A stretch of 48,158 nucleotides of DNA from an uncultured Prevotella sp. GTDB lineage: Bacteria; Bacteroidota; Bacteroidia; Bacteroidales; Bacteroidaceae. Shown one piece after another: positions 24,708 to 32,512 of this stretch. The stretch is taken from NCBI GenBank assembly GCA_900551055.1, contig URUK01000020.1:1-48158 (forward strand), in the 5' to 3' direction. A program made the translations under genes and the position numbers. How positions within the stretch are numbered: position 1 is the first letter of the stretch; every line of letters begins with the position of its first letter. Under the pieces are notes generated by a model. It did not search any database. It was not told the DNA's origin and saw only the letters and a program-made list of their open reading frames with translations.

Positions 24708-25421
24708 ATGAAGACAAAAGATTTCTTAGGAAAAATCTTCAGCTTGAGGCTTTGGCTCAACCTGGCCTTGATGCTGGTTGTCGTCGTTTTGTTGTGCTTG
24801 GGCGTAAAAGTGGGGCTTGACATTTACACCCACCATGGCGAGGAGATAGTCGTGCCCGATGTCAGGCGCAAGTCTTTCGCCGATGCGGAATATCTTTTGA
24901 TCGGGCGTGAACTGAAAGTGGCGGTGAGTGATACCGGCTATGTGAAGACGCTTCCGCCCGACTGCATCCTTGAACAGTCGCCCGAACCGGGCAAGGTTGT
25001 AAAGTCGGGGCGCGTGGTGTATGTGGTAATCAACTCGTCGCACTCGCCGATGCTCACCATTCCCGACATAATAGATAATTGCTCTTACCGCGAAGCGCGC
25101 GCCAAGCTGGTAGCGATGGGCTTCAAGGTTGGTACCACTGAATATATACCGGGCGAGGGTGACTGGCTTTACGGGCTGAAGTCTGGCGGACGGATGTTGC
25201 ATAACGGGCAGAAAGTGTCAGTCAATGATGTCATTGTGATGCAGGTAGGTGACGGCATGCGTGACATGAGCGACTCGATTGTGTATGCGGAGCCGGAGTT
25301 TTACGACGAGCTCGGCGACTCTGTGGAGGCGGTGCCCCCGTCGGACGGAGTGCTGTACACAACTCCAGAACAAAGTGGAGACGTTGACGAGTTTGAGGTT
25401 GTCACGGGGCCGGAACAGTAA
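24708..25421 (+). CDS. PASTA-domain membrane protein
   Basis: A single-pass inner-membrane protein with periplasmic PASTA domains, which bind muropeptides or beta-lactams in related proteins. A cytoplasmic stub (MKTKDFLGKIFSLR) is followed by a TM helix (about 15-37, LWLNLALMLVVVVLLCLGVK), then two PASTA repeats: VVPDVRRKSFADAEYLL with ILEQSPEPGKVVKSGRVVYV, and TIPDIIDNCSYREARAKLVA with MGFKVGTTEYIPGEGD. The acidic C-terminal tail (about 190-237) is unstructured. There is no kinase or transpeptidase domain. It is 36 bp upstream of rluD, and the ddl gene follows, so a cell-wall role is reasonable. Confidence 0.88.
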   Translation: MKTKDFLGKIFSLRLWLNLALMLVVVVLLCLGVKVGLDIYTHHGEEIVVPDVRRKSFADAEYLLIGRELKVAVSDTGYVKTLPPDCILEQSPEPGKVVKSGRVVYVVINSSHSPMLTIPDIIDNCSYREARAKLVAMGFKVGTTEYIPGEGDWLYGLKSGGRMLHNGQKVSVNDVIVMQVGDGMRDMSDSIVYAEPEFYDELGDSVEAVPPSDGVLYTTPEQSGDVDEFEVVTGPEQ

Positions 25422-25457
25422 ATATTGAGTGCCAGGACTTTTTGCACCGAGATATTC

Positions 25458-26513
25458 ATGGCAGAAGATTATATCGACGACATAGGGTTTGATGATGATG
25501 ACGGGCAGCAGTTGTACGAGCATCTGCGTGTCGTTGTGGACAAGGGACAGGAGCCGTTGCGCATCGATAAGTTTATGCTAAAGAAACTGCAGCATACCAG
25601 CCGCAACCGCATACAGTGTGCCGCCGATGCTGGTTTCGTACAGGTCAATGGCCGTCCGGTCAAGAGTAACTATCGTGTACGTCCCCTTGATGTCATAACG
25701 TTGATGCTTGACAGGCCGCAATATGACAACACAATAGAACCGGAGGACATTCCGCTTGACATTGTCTATGAAGATAATGAGCTTATTGTGATTGACAAAC
25801 CTGCCGGACTTGTAGTGCATCCGGGCTGTGGAAACTGGCACGGTACATTGGTGAATGCCGTAGCTTGGCATTTGAAAGACGTTCCGACGTATGACCCCAA
25901 CGACCCCGAAGTGGGCCTGGTACACCGCATCGACAAGGACACGAGCGGCTTGCTGGTCGTTGCTAAGACACCCAACGCGAAGACGAAACTTGCCTTGCAA
26001 TTCTTCAACAAGACTACACACCGTAGCTACAACGCCCTTGTGTGGGGCAATTTCACCGAAGATGAGGGCCGCATAGAGGGCAACATAGGGCGTGATACCA
26101 AAGAACGCATGCGCATGGCGGTATATCCGCCGGAGTCGGAAACGGGCAAACATGCCGTAACACATTACCGTGTGATTGAACGTTTCGGATATGTCACCCT
26201 TGTGGAGTGCATCCTTGAAACAGGAAGGACACATCAGATAAGGGCGCACATGCGCCATATCGGCCATCCGCTTTTCGCCGACGAGCGTTACGGAGGTACG
26301 GAAATACTGCGTGGAAACCGTACGGGCAGCTACCGGCAGTTCATCGAAAACTGCTTCAAAACCTGTCCACGGCAGGCGCTTCACGCTAAGACGCTGGGTT
26401 TTGTGCATCCTGTCACGGGGCAGCAGATGGACTTTACCTCTCCGCTTCCTGATGACATGGAACGGCTAATAGGCAAATGGAGGGCGTATATAAAGGGAAA
26501 TGAATTTAAATAA
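25458..26513 (+). CDS. RluA-family 23S rRNA pseudouridine synthase (RluD-like)
   Basis: Converts uridines of 23S rRNA to pseudouridine. An acidic N-terminal extension (about 1-25, DDIGFDDDDGQQ) is followed by an S4 RNA-binding domain (about 30-85, LRIDKFMLKKLQHTSRNRIQ) and the catalytic domain, with HRIDKDTSGLLVVAKT (catalytic Asp159) and LETGRTHQIRAHMRHIGHPL. This is full RluD architecture, 351 aa. ATG at 25458 (MAEDYIDD) is the start chosen; the frame can be extended upstream to a TTG at 25425 but without homologous sequence. It ends 9 bp before ddl. Confidence 0.93.
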   Translation: MAEDYIDDIGFDDDDGQQLYEHLRVVVDKGQEPLRIDKFMLKKLQHTSRNRIQCAADAGFVQVNGRPVKSNYRVRPLDVITLMLDRPQYDNTIEPEDIPLDIVYEDNELIVIDKPAGLVVHPGCGNWHGTLVNAVAWHLKDVPTYDPNDPEVGLVHRIDKDTSGLLVVAKTPNAKTKLALQFFNKTTHRSYNALVWGNFTEDEGRIEGNIGRDTKERMRMAVYPPESETGKHAVTHYRVIERFGYVTLVECILETGRTHQIRAHMRHIGHPLFADERYGGTEILRGNRTGSYRQFIENCFKTCPRQALHAKTLGFVHPVTGQQMDFTSPLPDDMERLIGKWRAYIKGNEFK

Positions 26514-26522
26514 AAATACTTT

Positions 26523-27539
26523 ATGAAAAATCTCAAGAGAACTATTGCCATAGTGTGCGGAGGAGATTCTTCCGAATATGGTGTCTCTTTACGTTCAGCC
26601 CAGGGGCTTTATTCTTTCTTTGACAAGGAAAGGTACAATGTCTACATCGTGGTTGTGAGGAAGCTCGACTGGCACGTCGAACTGCCTGACGGCACAACCG
26701 CGCCGATAGACCGCAACGACTTCTCGTTCATGGAGAACGGAAATTTTGTGCAATTCGATTACGCTTACATAACAATACACGGCACTCCGGGTGAGAACGG
26801 CATACTGCAAGGCTATTTCGAGCTTGTCCATGTGCCTTATTCTACGAGCGGAGTGCTCGTTGAGGCGTTGACTTTCAACAAGTTCGTGCTAAACCAGTAC
26901 CTGCGCGGCTACGGTGTCCGCGTGGCCGACAGCCTGCTTATCCGCAAGGGATACGAGGAGATTGTCAGCGACGACGAGATTGAAGAACGCATCGGCATGC
27001 CGTGTTTCGTCAAGCCTGCGGCCGACGGCAGCAGCTTCGGCGTGTCCAAGGTGAAGAACAAAGACCAGCTTGCTCCGGCCATAAGGAAGGCCATGCTTGA
27101 GAGCGAGGATGTGATGGTGGAGCGCAACATAGAAGGTACGGAGATTTCGATAGGCTGTTACAAGACGCGCGAAAAGAGCGTTGTATTGCCTGCTACGGAA
27201 GTTGTGACGCAGCGTGAGTTCTTTGATTATGATGCCAAATACAACGGCCAGGTTCAGGAAATAACACCGGCGCGCCTTGCTCCTGACACAGCCAAGCGTG
27301 TGGCGGACATTACGAGCCAAATCTACGACATTCTGCACTGCAACGGAATTATACGCATCGACTACATCATAAGCCGTGGAACGGGCAGTGACGGGCAGGA
27401 AGTGGACAAGGTGAACATGATTGAAATCAACACCACTCCCGGCATGACGGCCACAAGTTTCATCCCGCAACAGGTCAAGGCGGCAGGACTCAACATGACT
27501 GACGTGCTGACCGACATTGTTGAAAACCAGTTCAGATAA
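26523..27539 (+). CDS. ddl: D-alanine--D-alanine ligase
   Basis: ATP-grasp enzyme that makes D-Ala-D-Ala for peptidoglycan. Motifs in order: IVCGGDSSEYGVSLRSAQGL (N-terminal domain), HGTPGENGILQGYFEL, CFVKPAADGSSFGVSKV, the omega-loop FFDYDAKYNG with the Tyr that goes with D-Ala (not D-lactate) specificity, RIDYI and MIEINTTPGMTATSFIPQQ. At 338 aa it is normal length. It lies in the PASTA-rluD-ddl transcription unit; a short hairpin (27554-27598) follows. Confidence 0.95.
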   Translation: MKNLKRTIAIVCGGDSSEYGVSLRSAQGLYSFFDKERYNVYIVVVRKLDWHVELPDGTTAPIDRNDFSFMENGNFVQFDYAYITIHGTPGENGILQGYFELVHVPYSTSGVLVEALTFNKFVLNQYLRGYGVRVADSLLIRKGYEEIVSDDEIEERIGMPCFVKPAADGSSFGVSKVKNKDQLAPAIRKAMLESEDVMVERNIEGTEISIGCYKTREKSVVLPATEVVTQREFFDYDAKYNGQVQEITPARLAPDTAKRVADITSQIYDILHCNGIIRIDYIISRGTGSDGQEVDKVNMIEINTTPGMTATSFIPQQVKAAGLNMTDVLTDIVENQFR

Positions 27540-27553
27540 AACATTGCGATGTT

Positions 27554-27598
27554 AAAGGAGTTAATGGAGTTTGTTTTTACGGTTCCATTAACTCCTTT
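27554..27598. repeat. Short inverted repeat after ddl (AAAGGAGTTAATGGA arms)
   Basis: Perfect 15-bp arms at 27554-27568 and 27584-27598 around a 15-nt loop. The arms share the GGAGTTAA unit of family 2 but lack its core. It may be a remnant of the family or a terminator. Confidence 0.7.
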
Positions 27599-27630
27599 GT
27601 CTATCGTTTGAAACTAATCCTTGACAATTT

Positions 27631-28785
27631 ATGAAAGTTCCCACTGCATTTGACAGCATCCGCCCTTATGAGCCGGAAGAGTTGCCGCAAGCGTTTGAAC
27701 GCTTGCTCGCCGACGGGCAGTTCAGGCAGGTTCTGGCTTATGCCTTGCCGGATTTGCCTTTTGAGAGCGTGCGTGACAAGATGCTTTCGTGCAAGACAAA
27801 CCTTGAGTTCCAGCTGTCTTTCTGTTATGGTTTCGTGCAGTCCTTGGTTGACAAGCTTACCGCAGGCTGCGACATGGACGTCTCGGCGGTGGACAAGGCC
27901 GGGCGTTACACGTTTGTGAGCAACCACAGGGACATCGTGCTTGATTCTGGTTTCCTTGACAAACTTCTGATTGACAACGGCTTCAAGACCACCTGCGAGA
28001 TTGCCATAGGCGACAACCTGCTGGCTCTTCCGTGGGTAAAAGACCTTGTCCGGGTGAACAAGTCGTTCATCGTAAGGCGCGGACTGTCGCCTCGCGAGAC
28101 GCTTATGGCCAGTAAGCTGATGTCCGATTACATGCACTTCGTTATAGAGGAGAAGCACGACAACATCTGGATCGCCCAGCGTGAGGGCCGTGCCAAGGAT
28201 TCCGACGACCGCACCCAGCCGGCCATCCTGAAGATGATGGCAATCGGAGGAGGCAAGGGCGACGTTGTGGAAAAGCTGCGCCGGCTGCACATTGTGCCGT
28301 TGGCGATATCGTATGAGTATGACCCCTGCGACTACCTGAAGGCCAAGGAGTTCCAGCAGAAGCGCGACATTGAGGGTTGGAAGAAGTCTGCCGAAGACGA
28401 CATCATAAGCATGAAAACCGGAATACTTGGCTACAAGGGGCGCGTTCACTACCAGTGTGCGCCGTGCATCGACGGCTGGCTCGACACGCTTGGCGGCGAT
28501 ATTCCCAAGGCCGATGTGTTTGATGTAATCGCGGAGCATATCGACCATGAAATCCACCGCAACTACCGATTATACCCGTCCAATTATATCGCTCTTGACA
28601 TGCTGCGCGGCGACAGTGCCAATGCATGTGAATATACCGACAAGGACAAGGCCGTGTTCGAGAAATACCTTGCCGGGCAGCTCGCTAAAATAGACCTTCC
28701 GGGCAAGGACGAGCCGTTCCTCATGGAGCGTATGCTCGTAATGTACGCCAATCCTGCCATCAACCATATCAACGCTACACGATGA
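27631..28785 (+). CDS. Glycerophosphate-type acyltransferase (PlsB/PlsC superfamily)
   Basis: A predicted phospholipid or glycolipid acyltransferase. Four superfamily blocks are visible: FVSNHRDIVLDSGF (about 95-108, catalytic His99), KSFIVRRG, IWIAQREGRAKDSDD and VPLAISYEYDPCD. In the first block the next Asp lies at HX5D (Asp105) or HxD (Asp101) rather than the textbook HX4D; related Bacteroides proteins share this as I remember them. No TM helix is obvious, so membrane binding is peripheral. The stop overlaps the next ATG (ATGA at 28782-28785), implying translational coupling. Confidence 0.85.
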   Translation: MKVPTAFDSIRPYEPEELPQAFERLLADGQFRQVLAYALPDLPFESVRDKMLSCKTNLEFQLSFCYGFVQSLVDKLTAGCDMDVSAVDKAGRYTFVSNHRDIVLDSGFLDKLLIDNGFKTTCEIAIGDNLLALPWVKDLVRVNKSFIVRRGLSPRETLMASKLMSDYMHFVIEEKHDNIWIAQREGRAKDSDDRTQPAILKMMAIGGGKGDVVEKLRRLHIVPLAISYEYDPCDYLKAKEFQQKRDIEGWKKSAEDDIISMKTGILGYKGRVHYQCAPCIDGWLDTLGGDIPKADVFDVIAEHIDHEIHRNYRLYPSNYIALDMLRGDSANACEYTDKDKAVFEKYLAGQLAKIDLPGKDEPFLMERMLVMYANPAINHINATR

Positions 28786-29474
28786 AAAACTGCCTGAAAT
28801 ATATCTTCCTGACGTTTGTCTTGTTCCTTATGGCGTGCGAGAACGACGTCTACCGCACCGGTGAAGGTGCCTTGTCGAACATGCGTGCCGACTTTGTCGA
28901 GGCGCAGACCGATGCCGACGCCAACGCGGTAAGCATCGAAACCGACGACGGCGAGCAGATGTATTTTTCGCAGGCGGTCAGGGTAAGCTGGATGGAACGT
29001 CCCGACACGGTGTACCGCGCACTGCTATATTATAATAAGGTGGAGGCGGACGACGGCACATATCGTGCCGAACCGCTTGCCATGTCGCAGGTGCTTGTGC
29101 CGCAGATTGTTCCTTTCGAGAACTTGGAAGGCGGCTTGAAGGCCGACCCGGTTGACTTTGTAAGCTCGTGGACAAGCCGCAACGGAAAGTACCTGAACCT
29201 TGAACTTGGCGTGAAGACCGGCTCGGTTGACGGTTCGTATGGCACGCAGACGCTTGGCGTTATATGCCTCGGCGTTGACGAACGGACCGACGGCACGCGC
29301 CTTGTACGCCTAAGCCTGTACCACGACCAGGCCGGAGTCCCTGAATATTATACCACCGATGCATACGTGAGCATTGCCGTTTCCCGTCTGCCGGTAGAGC
29401 CGTCAGCGGGCGACGATGTAAGCATCGACATCGAGACTTACGACGGAACCGTTACGCGGACATTTACTTTTTAA
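28782..29474 (+). CDS. NigD-like lipoprotein
   Basis: An outer-envelope lipoprotein of the NigD-like family found across Bacteroidales; the name comes from a bacteriocin cluster, and the function here is unknown. The lipobox is LMAC (Cys19). The N-terminal OB-like domain covers about 45-110 and the C-terminal beta-sandwich about 115-230, with the family strings LKADPVDFVSSWTSRNGKYL, LNLELGVKTG, VRLSLYHDQAGVPEYYTTDA and TVTRTFTF at the end. Overlap with the acyltransferase gene ties the two together. A weak stem (AAGGCTGCA at about 29493 with TGCGGCCTT) follows. Confidence 0.82.
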   Translation: MKNCLKYIFLTFVLFLMACENDVYRTGEGALSNMRADFVEAQTDADANAVSIETDDGEQMYFSQAVRVSWMERPDTVYRALLYYNKVEADDGTYRAEPLAMSQVLVPQIVPFENLEGGLKADPVDFVSSWTSRNGKYLNLELGVKTGSVDGSYGTQTLGVICLGVDERTDGTRLVRLSLYHDQAGVPEYYTTDAYVSIAVSRLPVEPSAGDDVSIDIETYDGTVTRTFTF

Positions 29475-29644
29475 TCCATAATGTTTCTTGAGAAGGCTGC
29501 AGTCCTGCACGGGATATGCGGCCTTTTATTATGCCTTATGCCAAGAAAAACATGCTGAAAACATGAAAAAACACGCCGCGAGGTGTCACAAATGCGGCTT
29601 TTCTGCGTACTATGGGTAAAAGAACTGTAAAAAAACACCGGATT

Positions 29645-30706
29645 ATGAAAATCAAGACAATTGCATTGACTGCCGCAACGGCGCTTTTTTCGTTGGCGGC
29701 ATGCGGCGGAACCAGCAAGGAAGCGGCCTGCAACGCCGCGACTTCCTACGGCGATGTGGAGAAAACACTTAGCCTTAGCGGCTTCAATGGCTTTACGGCA
29801 TCATGGCCTGTGGCAATCAATTACACTCAGGGGCAGACCTATAAGGTTGTGGCTCGCGGCAGCGAAGAAGCCTTTAGCATGACGAATATATCCGTAATTG
29901 GCGGAAAACTCTCGGTAAAGCGGAAGAAGGACAGTTATCAGAGTGATGCCGACAAGCACACCATAACGCTTTACGTCACCGCCCCGGCTGTAAACAGCAT
30001 ACAAAACAATGCGCGGATGGACTTTACCGCGCAGTCGCTGAAGACCGACGGACTGTCGATTACTAACAACGGAATGCTTACGTTCAAGGCCGATGCGGTG
30101 GCAGGCGGCGGTTCGTCTTCGGCATTCGACGTTTCAAACAATGGCCGTATGGACATCGCCGTGCCGTCAGTCAAGGCCGGTACTATGACGATTTCCAACA
30201 ACGGCGTGCTTATGTTCGGCAACGGCACGGTAAGTTCGGACATGCTGAAGATGACAAACCACGGGCGTATGGACTTCTCGTGCAGCGTGAAAGGCGGTTC
30301 GGCCGACTTCAACAATAGCGGCGTGGGCATGATAAAGGGCACGTTCACCCTTGAGGGCGATTACAAATATGCCAATTATGGGCGGTCAGACATTGACGGA
30401 GATGTGACCGCACGCGGCATAAGCATATACAATTCTGGCGTAGACATGCGGAAAAGCAGGCTTAAGGCCGACAACCTTTCTGTTGAGGTCAGTGGCCGCA
30501 GCGACTACGACATGTGCTTTACCGGCGGCAAGGCGGAGCTTGCCTGCAGCGGAGTAGGCATGTTCAACCTTTCGCTCGACTGCCAAAGCGTCACCGCAAG
30601 TGCGAGCGGACGCATCGAGATTGCGCTCTCCGGCACGGCTGACAACACGGAGTTTACCGGTTCGGGCGTGTCGCATATCAAAACATCGGAGCTTAACAAA
30701 TTCTGA
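29645..30706 (+). CDS. DUF2807 (head GIN domain) lipoprotein
   Basis: An exported repeat-rich lipoprotein. The ATG at 29645 gives a clean signal ending LAAC (Cys20); an upstream in-frame ATG at 29612 adds a poor basic extension. The N-terminal block LSLSGFNGFTASWPVAINYT is the DUF2807 start, and the rest is a right-handed beta-helix of about 20-residue turns with recurring N-N-G/N-S-G steps (SITNNGMLTF, DVSNNGRMDI, TISNNGVLMF, MTNHGRMDFS, FNNSGVGMI). It lies 35 bp upstream of an ECF sigma factor gene and may be its target or co-regulated output. Confidence 0.85.
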   Translation: MKIKTIALTAATALFSLAACGGTSKEAACNAATSYGDVEKTLSLSGFNGFTASWPVAINYTQGQTYKVVARGSEEAFSMTNISVIGGKLSVKRKKDSYQSDADKHTITLYVTAPAVNSIQNNARMDFTAQSLKTDGLSITNNGMLTFKADAVAGGGSSSAFDVSNNGRMDIAVPSVKAGTMTISNNGVLMFGNGTVSSDMLKMTNHGRMDFSCSVKGGSADFNNSGVGMIKGTFTLEGDYKYANYGRSDIDGDVTARGISIYNSGVDMRKSRLKADNLSVEVSGRSDYDMCFTGGKAELACSGVGMFNLSLDCQSVTASASGRIEIALSGTADNTEFTGSGVSHIKTSELNKF

Positions 30707-30741
30707 ACAGCACGCATTATGGCTTGTGTGCCGGTGACTTT

Positions 30742-31224
30742 ATGACGCAAGAGGACTTTGAACGCGAGGCCGGGGTGATGCGCCCCATGTTGTTGCAGAC
30801 GGCTGAAAGCTTGCTCGGCAGTGCCGAGGATGCCGAAGACGCCGTGCAGGACGTGCTGCTGAAGCTGTGGGGCATGGCCGCGGAGCTGCGCAGTCCGGCC
30901 GCCCCGTTGGCAAAAGTCCTTGTGCGCAACGTGTGCGTAGACCGCCTGCGCAGGTGCAAATCCAAGGTCGGCATTGGGCTTGCCGACATGCCGGCACCGG
31001 CGGATGAGGGTGCTGACGGCGACGTTTTCGCACATGTAATGAAGGTAATCGACACGCTGCCTGCGGCTCAGCAGGTGGTGCTGCGCCTCCGCCATATCGA
31101 CGGGATGCCGACGAACGACATCGCACGGCTTACCGGCAGCAGTGAGGCGGCTGTGCGCAAGACGCTTAGCAGGGCGCGTATGGCTGTAAGGAAACATCTT
31201 CTTAATGATTTGAACGATGAATAA
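30742..31224 (+). CDS. ECF-type RNA polymerase sigma factor
   Basis: An alternative sigma factor for an envelope response. Region 2 includes LLGSAEDAEDAVQDVLLKLW (about 24-43) and VLVRNVCVDRLRR; region 4 is LPAAQQVVLRLRHIDGMPTN followed by DIARLTGSSEAAVRKTLSRA, a helix-turn-helix. At 160 aa it is of usual size. The start ATG (MTQEDFERE) is preferred to the upstream TTG at 30724. The stop overlaps the next ATG by 8 bp, as expected for a sigma/anti-sigma pair. Confidence 0.93.
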   Translation: MTQEDFEREAGVMRPMLLQTAESLLGSAEDAEDAVQDVLLKLWGMAAELRSPAAPLAKVLVRNVCVDRLRRCKSKVGIGLADMPAPADEGADGDVFAHVMKVIDTLPAAQQVVLRLRHIDGMPTNDIARLTGSSEAAVRKTLSRARMAVRKHLLNDLNDE

Positions 31225-31726
31225 CAGAAAGGCAAAAGAGGCGGAGCGGCTGCTCCGAAGGTTTTTCGACGGTGAGACGACGCTTGCTGAGGAGCGCCGT
31301 CTCTACCGCCTGTTCAGCGGCAAGAAACTGCCAACGGAGCTTGAGAAATACCGGCCTGTGATGGCCGCCTTCAGCTCTATGCGGGCCGCGGAGGGGCACA
31401 GGGCGAGGTTCATGCCTGTTGTATGGCGTGCCGTGTGCGGCGCGGCGGCTGCCATAGTGCTGCTGTTTGGCGTGCAGGCATACATTGATTACCGCGAAGA
31501 CAAGGCGCTGGCGCGGCTTTACGGGGGCAGTTATGTAATAGACAACGGCCACCGCATAGACGACCTTGGGCGCATAAAGGGCGACATTGAGGCTGCTCTT
31601 GCCGACGCGGAGCGTATAGAGAGCCGCATCGGCCGACGGTCGGTGGTGGAGCAGGCCGAACTTGACGTGCTCGGCAGCATCGACGACCCTGGCATGCGCA
31701 GGCAGGTGGAAGAAATGTTGGAATAG
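31217..31726 (+). CDS. Single-pass membrane protein, probable anti-sigma factor
   Basis: A 169-aa protein overlapping the ECF sigma gene by 8 bp. The cytoplasmic N terminus (about 1-70) contains AEERRLYRLFSGKKLPTELE, similar to short zinc-less anti-sigma regions of Bacteroidetes. A TM helix follows at about 72-93 (VWRAVCGAAAAIVLLFGVQA), and the periplasmic part is largely helical and charged (about 95-169). No HXXXCXXC zinc motif is present. The anti-sigma role is inferred from gene order and topology. Confidence 0.7.
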   Translation: MNNRKAKEAERLLRRFFDGETTLAEERRLYRLFSGKKLPTELEKYRPVMAAFSSMRAAEGHRARFMPVVWRAVCGAAAAIVLLFGVQAYIDYREDKALARLYGGSYVIDNGHRIDDLGRIKGDIEAALADAERIESRIGRRSVVEQAELDVLGSIDDPGMRRQVEEMLE

Positions 31727-31738
31727 CTGAAAACGACA

Positions 31739-32155
31739 ATGATGGTACGCAGGATAGTTTTTATATTGATGTTCATCGCCGGGTGCGCGGCGTCGGCCTT
31801 GGGGCAGAACAGCATCGACCGGCTTGTCGAAGACTGCTCGTCGGTGGGGCGGAGCAAGTTCACTTCGGCGGTGGAGCGTGACCCGAATACACGGAAAATA
31901 CAGAAGGTTGTGAAGGTGCTCGAACTCTCCGACGCCGATGCCGGCAGCTTCTCGGCAGCCTTCAAGCGCGAGAAGGGCACGGGCGACTTCATAGAAAAGC
32001 GCACCGAAAACGGCATAACTATGGTGCTTACGGTGCGCGGCAAGGGGCAGAACCGTGTCTACGCGCTGAGGTGCGACGGCCCTTGTTCTTCACGAAAGGC
32101 AGGCACGCGCTACCGTCTTGTAAAAGTGACGGTGATTGTGAGTTATGGTTCTTAG
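31739..32155 (+). CDS. Exported small protein of a Bacteroidetes DUF family (DUF5024-like)
   Basis: A 138-aa protein with signal peptide (AASALG|QN, about residue 23) and no lipobox. The mature part contains DRLVEDCSSVGRSKFTSAVE and DPNTRKIQKVVKVLELSD, resembling short periplasmic proteins found next to ECF sigma genes in Bacteroides, which I recall as DUF5024 or DUF4252 types. It starts 12 bp after the probable anti-sigma gene and is the last gene of the module. No catalytic motif is visible. Confidence 0.65.
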   Translation: MMVRRIVFILMFIAGCAASALGQNSIDRLVEDCSSVGRSKFTSAVERDPNTRKIQKVVKVLELSDADAGSFSAAFKREKGTGDFIEKRTENGITMVLTVRGKGQNRVYALRCDGPCSSRKAGTRYRLVKVTVIVSYGS

Positions 32156-32254
32156 TATTTTCAGTAGTTAAAGGAGTTGTTGTTTAGTAGTTAAAGTAGT
32201 TAGAGTAGTTAACGCTCCCTGCGGTCGCTAAGTAGTTAAAGTCATTAGCTTTGA

Positions 32255-32370
32255 AGTTAAGGAGTTATGTAGTTAAGGAGTTAAGACAAATGCCTTGTCA
32301 GTTGACGAGTAACGAGTGACAAGCAGACAAAGCATTTGTCTTAACTTCTTAACTACATAACTCCTTAACT
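32255..32370. repeat. Family-2 long inverted repeat
   Basis: 39-bp arms (32255-32293 and 32332-32370) with one mismatch, extending inward as YTTGTC to about 32299 and 32326. The loop has its own CTTGTCA/TGACAAG stem. Arms share AGTTAAGGAGTTATGTAGTT and the core GTTAAGACAAATGCCTTG with the copy at 19152. Upstream (32161-32250) are further AGTAGTTAAAG tandem units. It lies in the 357-bp gap between convergent genes. Confidence 0.88.
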
Positions 32371-32423
32371 CCTAAACAAGTGTCTTTAACTCCTAAAAAA
32401 TAATTTGCTGTCTTTTGTCTTCC

Positions 32424-32485
32424 GAAAGGCCGTCAATTACAAGCCAAAAGGCCACCTTTTACACTGTAAAAGGTGGCCTTTTGCG
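32424..32485. repeat. Family-4 palindrome cluster; likely terminator for the GH25 gene
   Basis: A perfect 16-bp inverted repeat (AAAAGGCCACCTTTTA at 32446-32461 with TAAAAGGTGGCCTTTT at 32467-32482), preceded by a degenerate unit. It ends about 30 bp from the stop of the minus-strand lysozyme gene. Confidence 0.8.
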
Positions 32486-32512
32486 TATGCACTGACAGTC
32501 AATGGGTTACGC

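Noticed and set aside
27601..28557. 318-aa frame on the minus strand opposite the acyltransferase
   Set aside because: Long because of the base composition of the real gene; no recognisable motifs.
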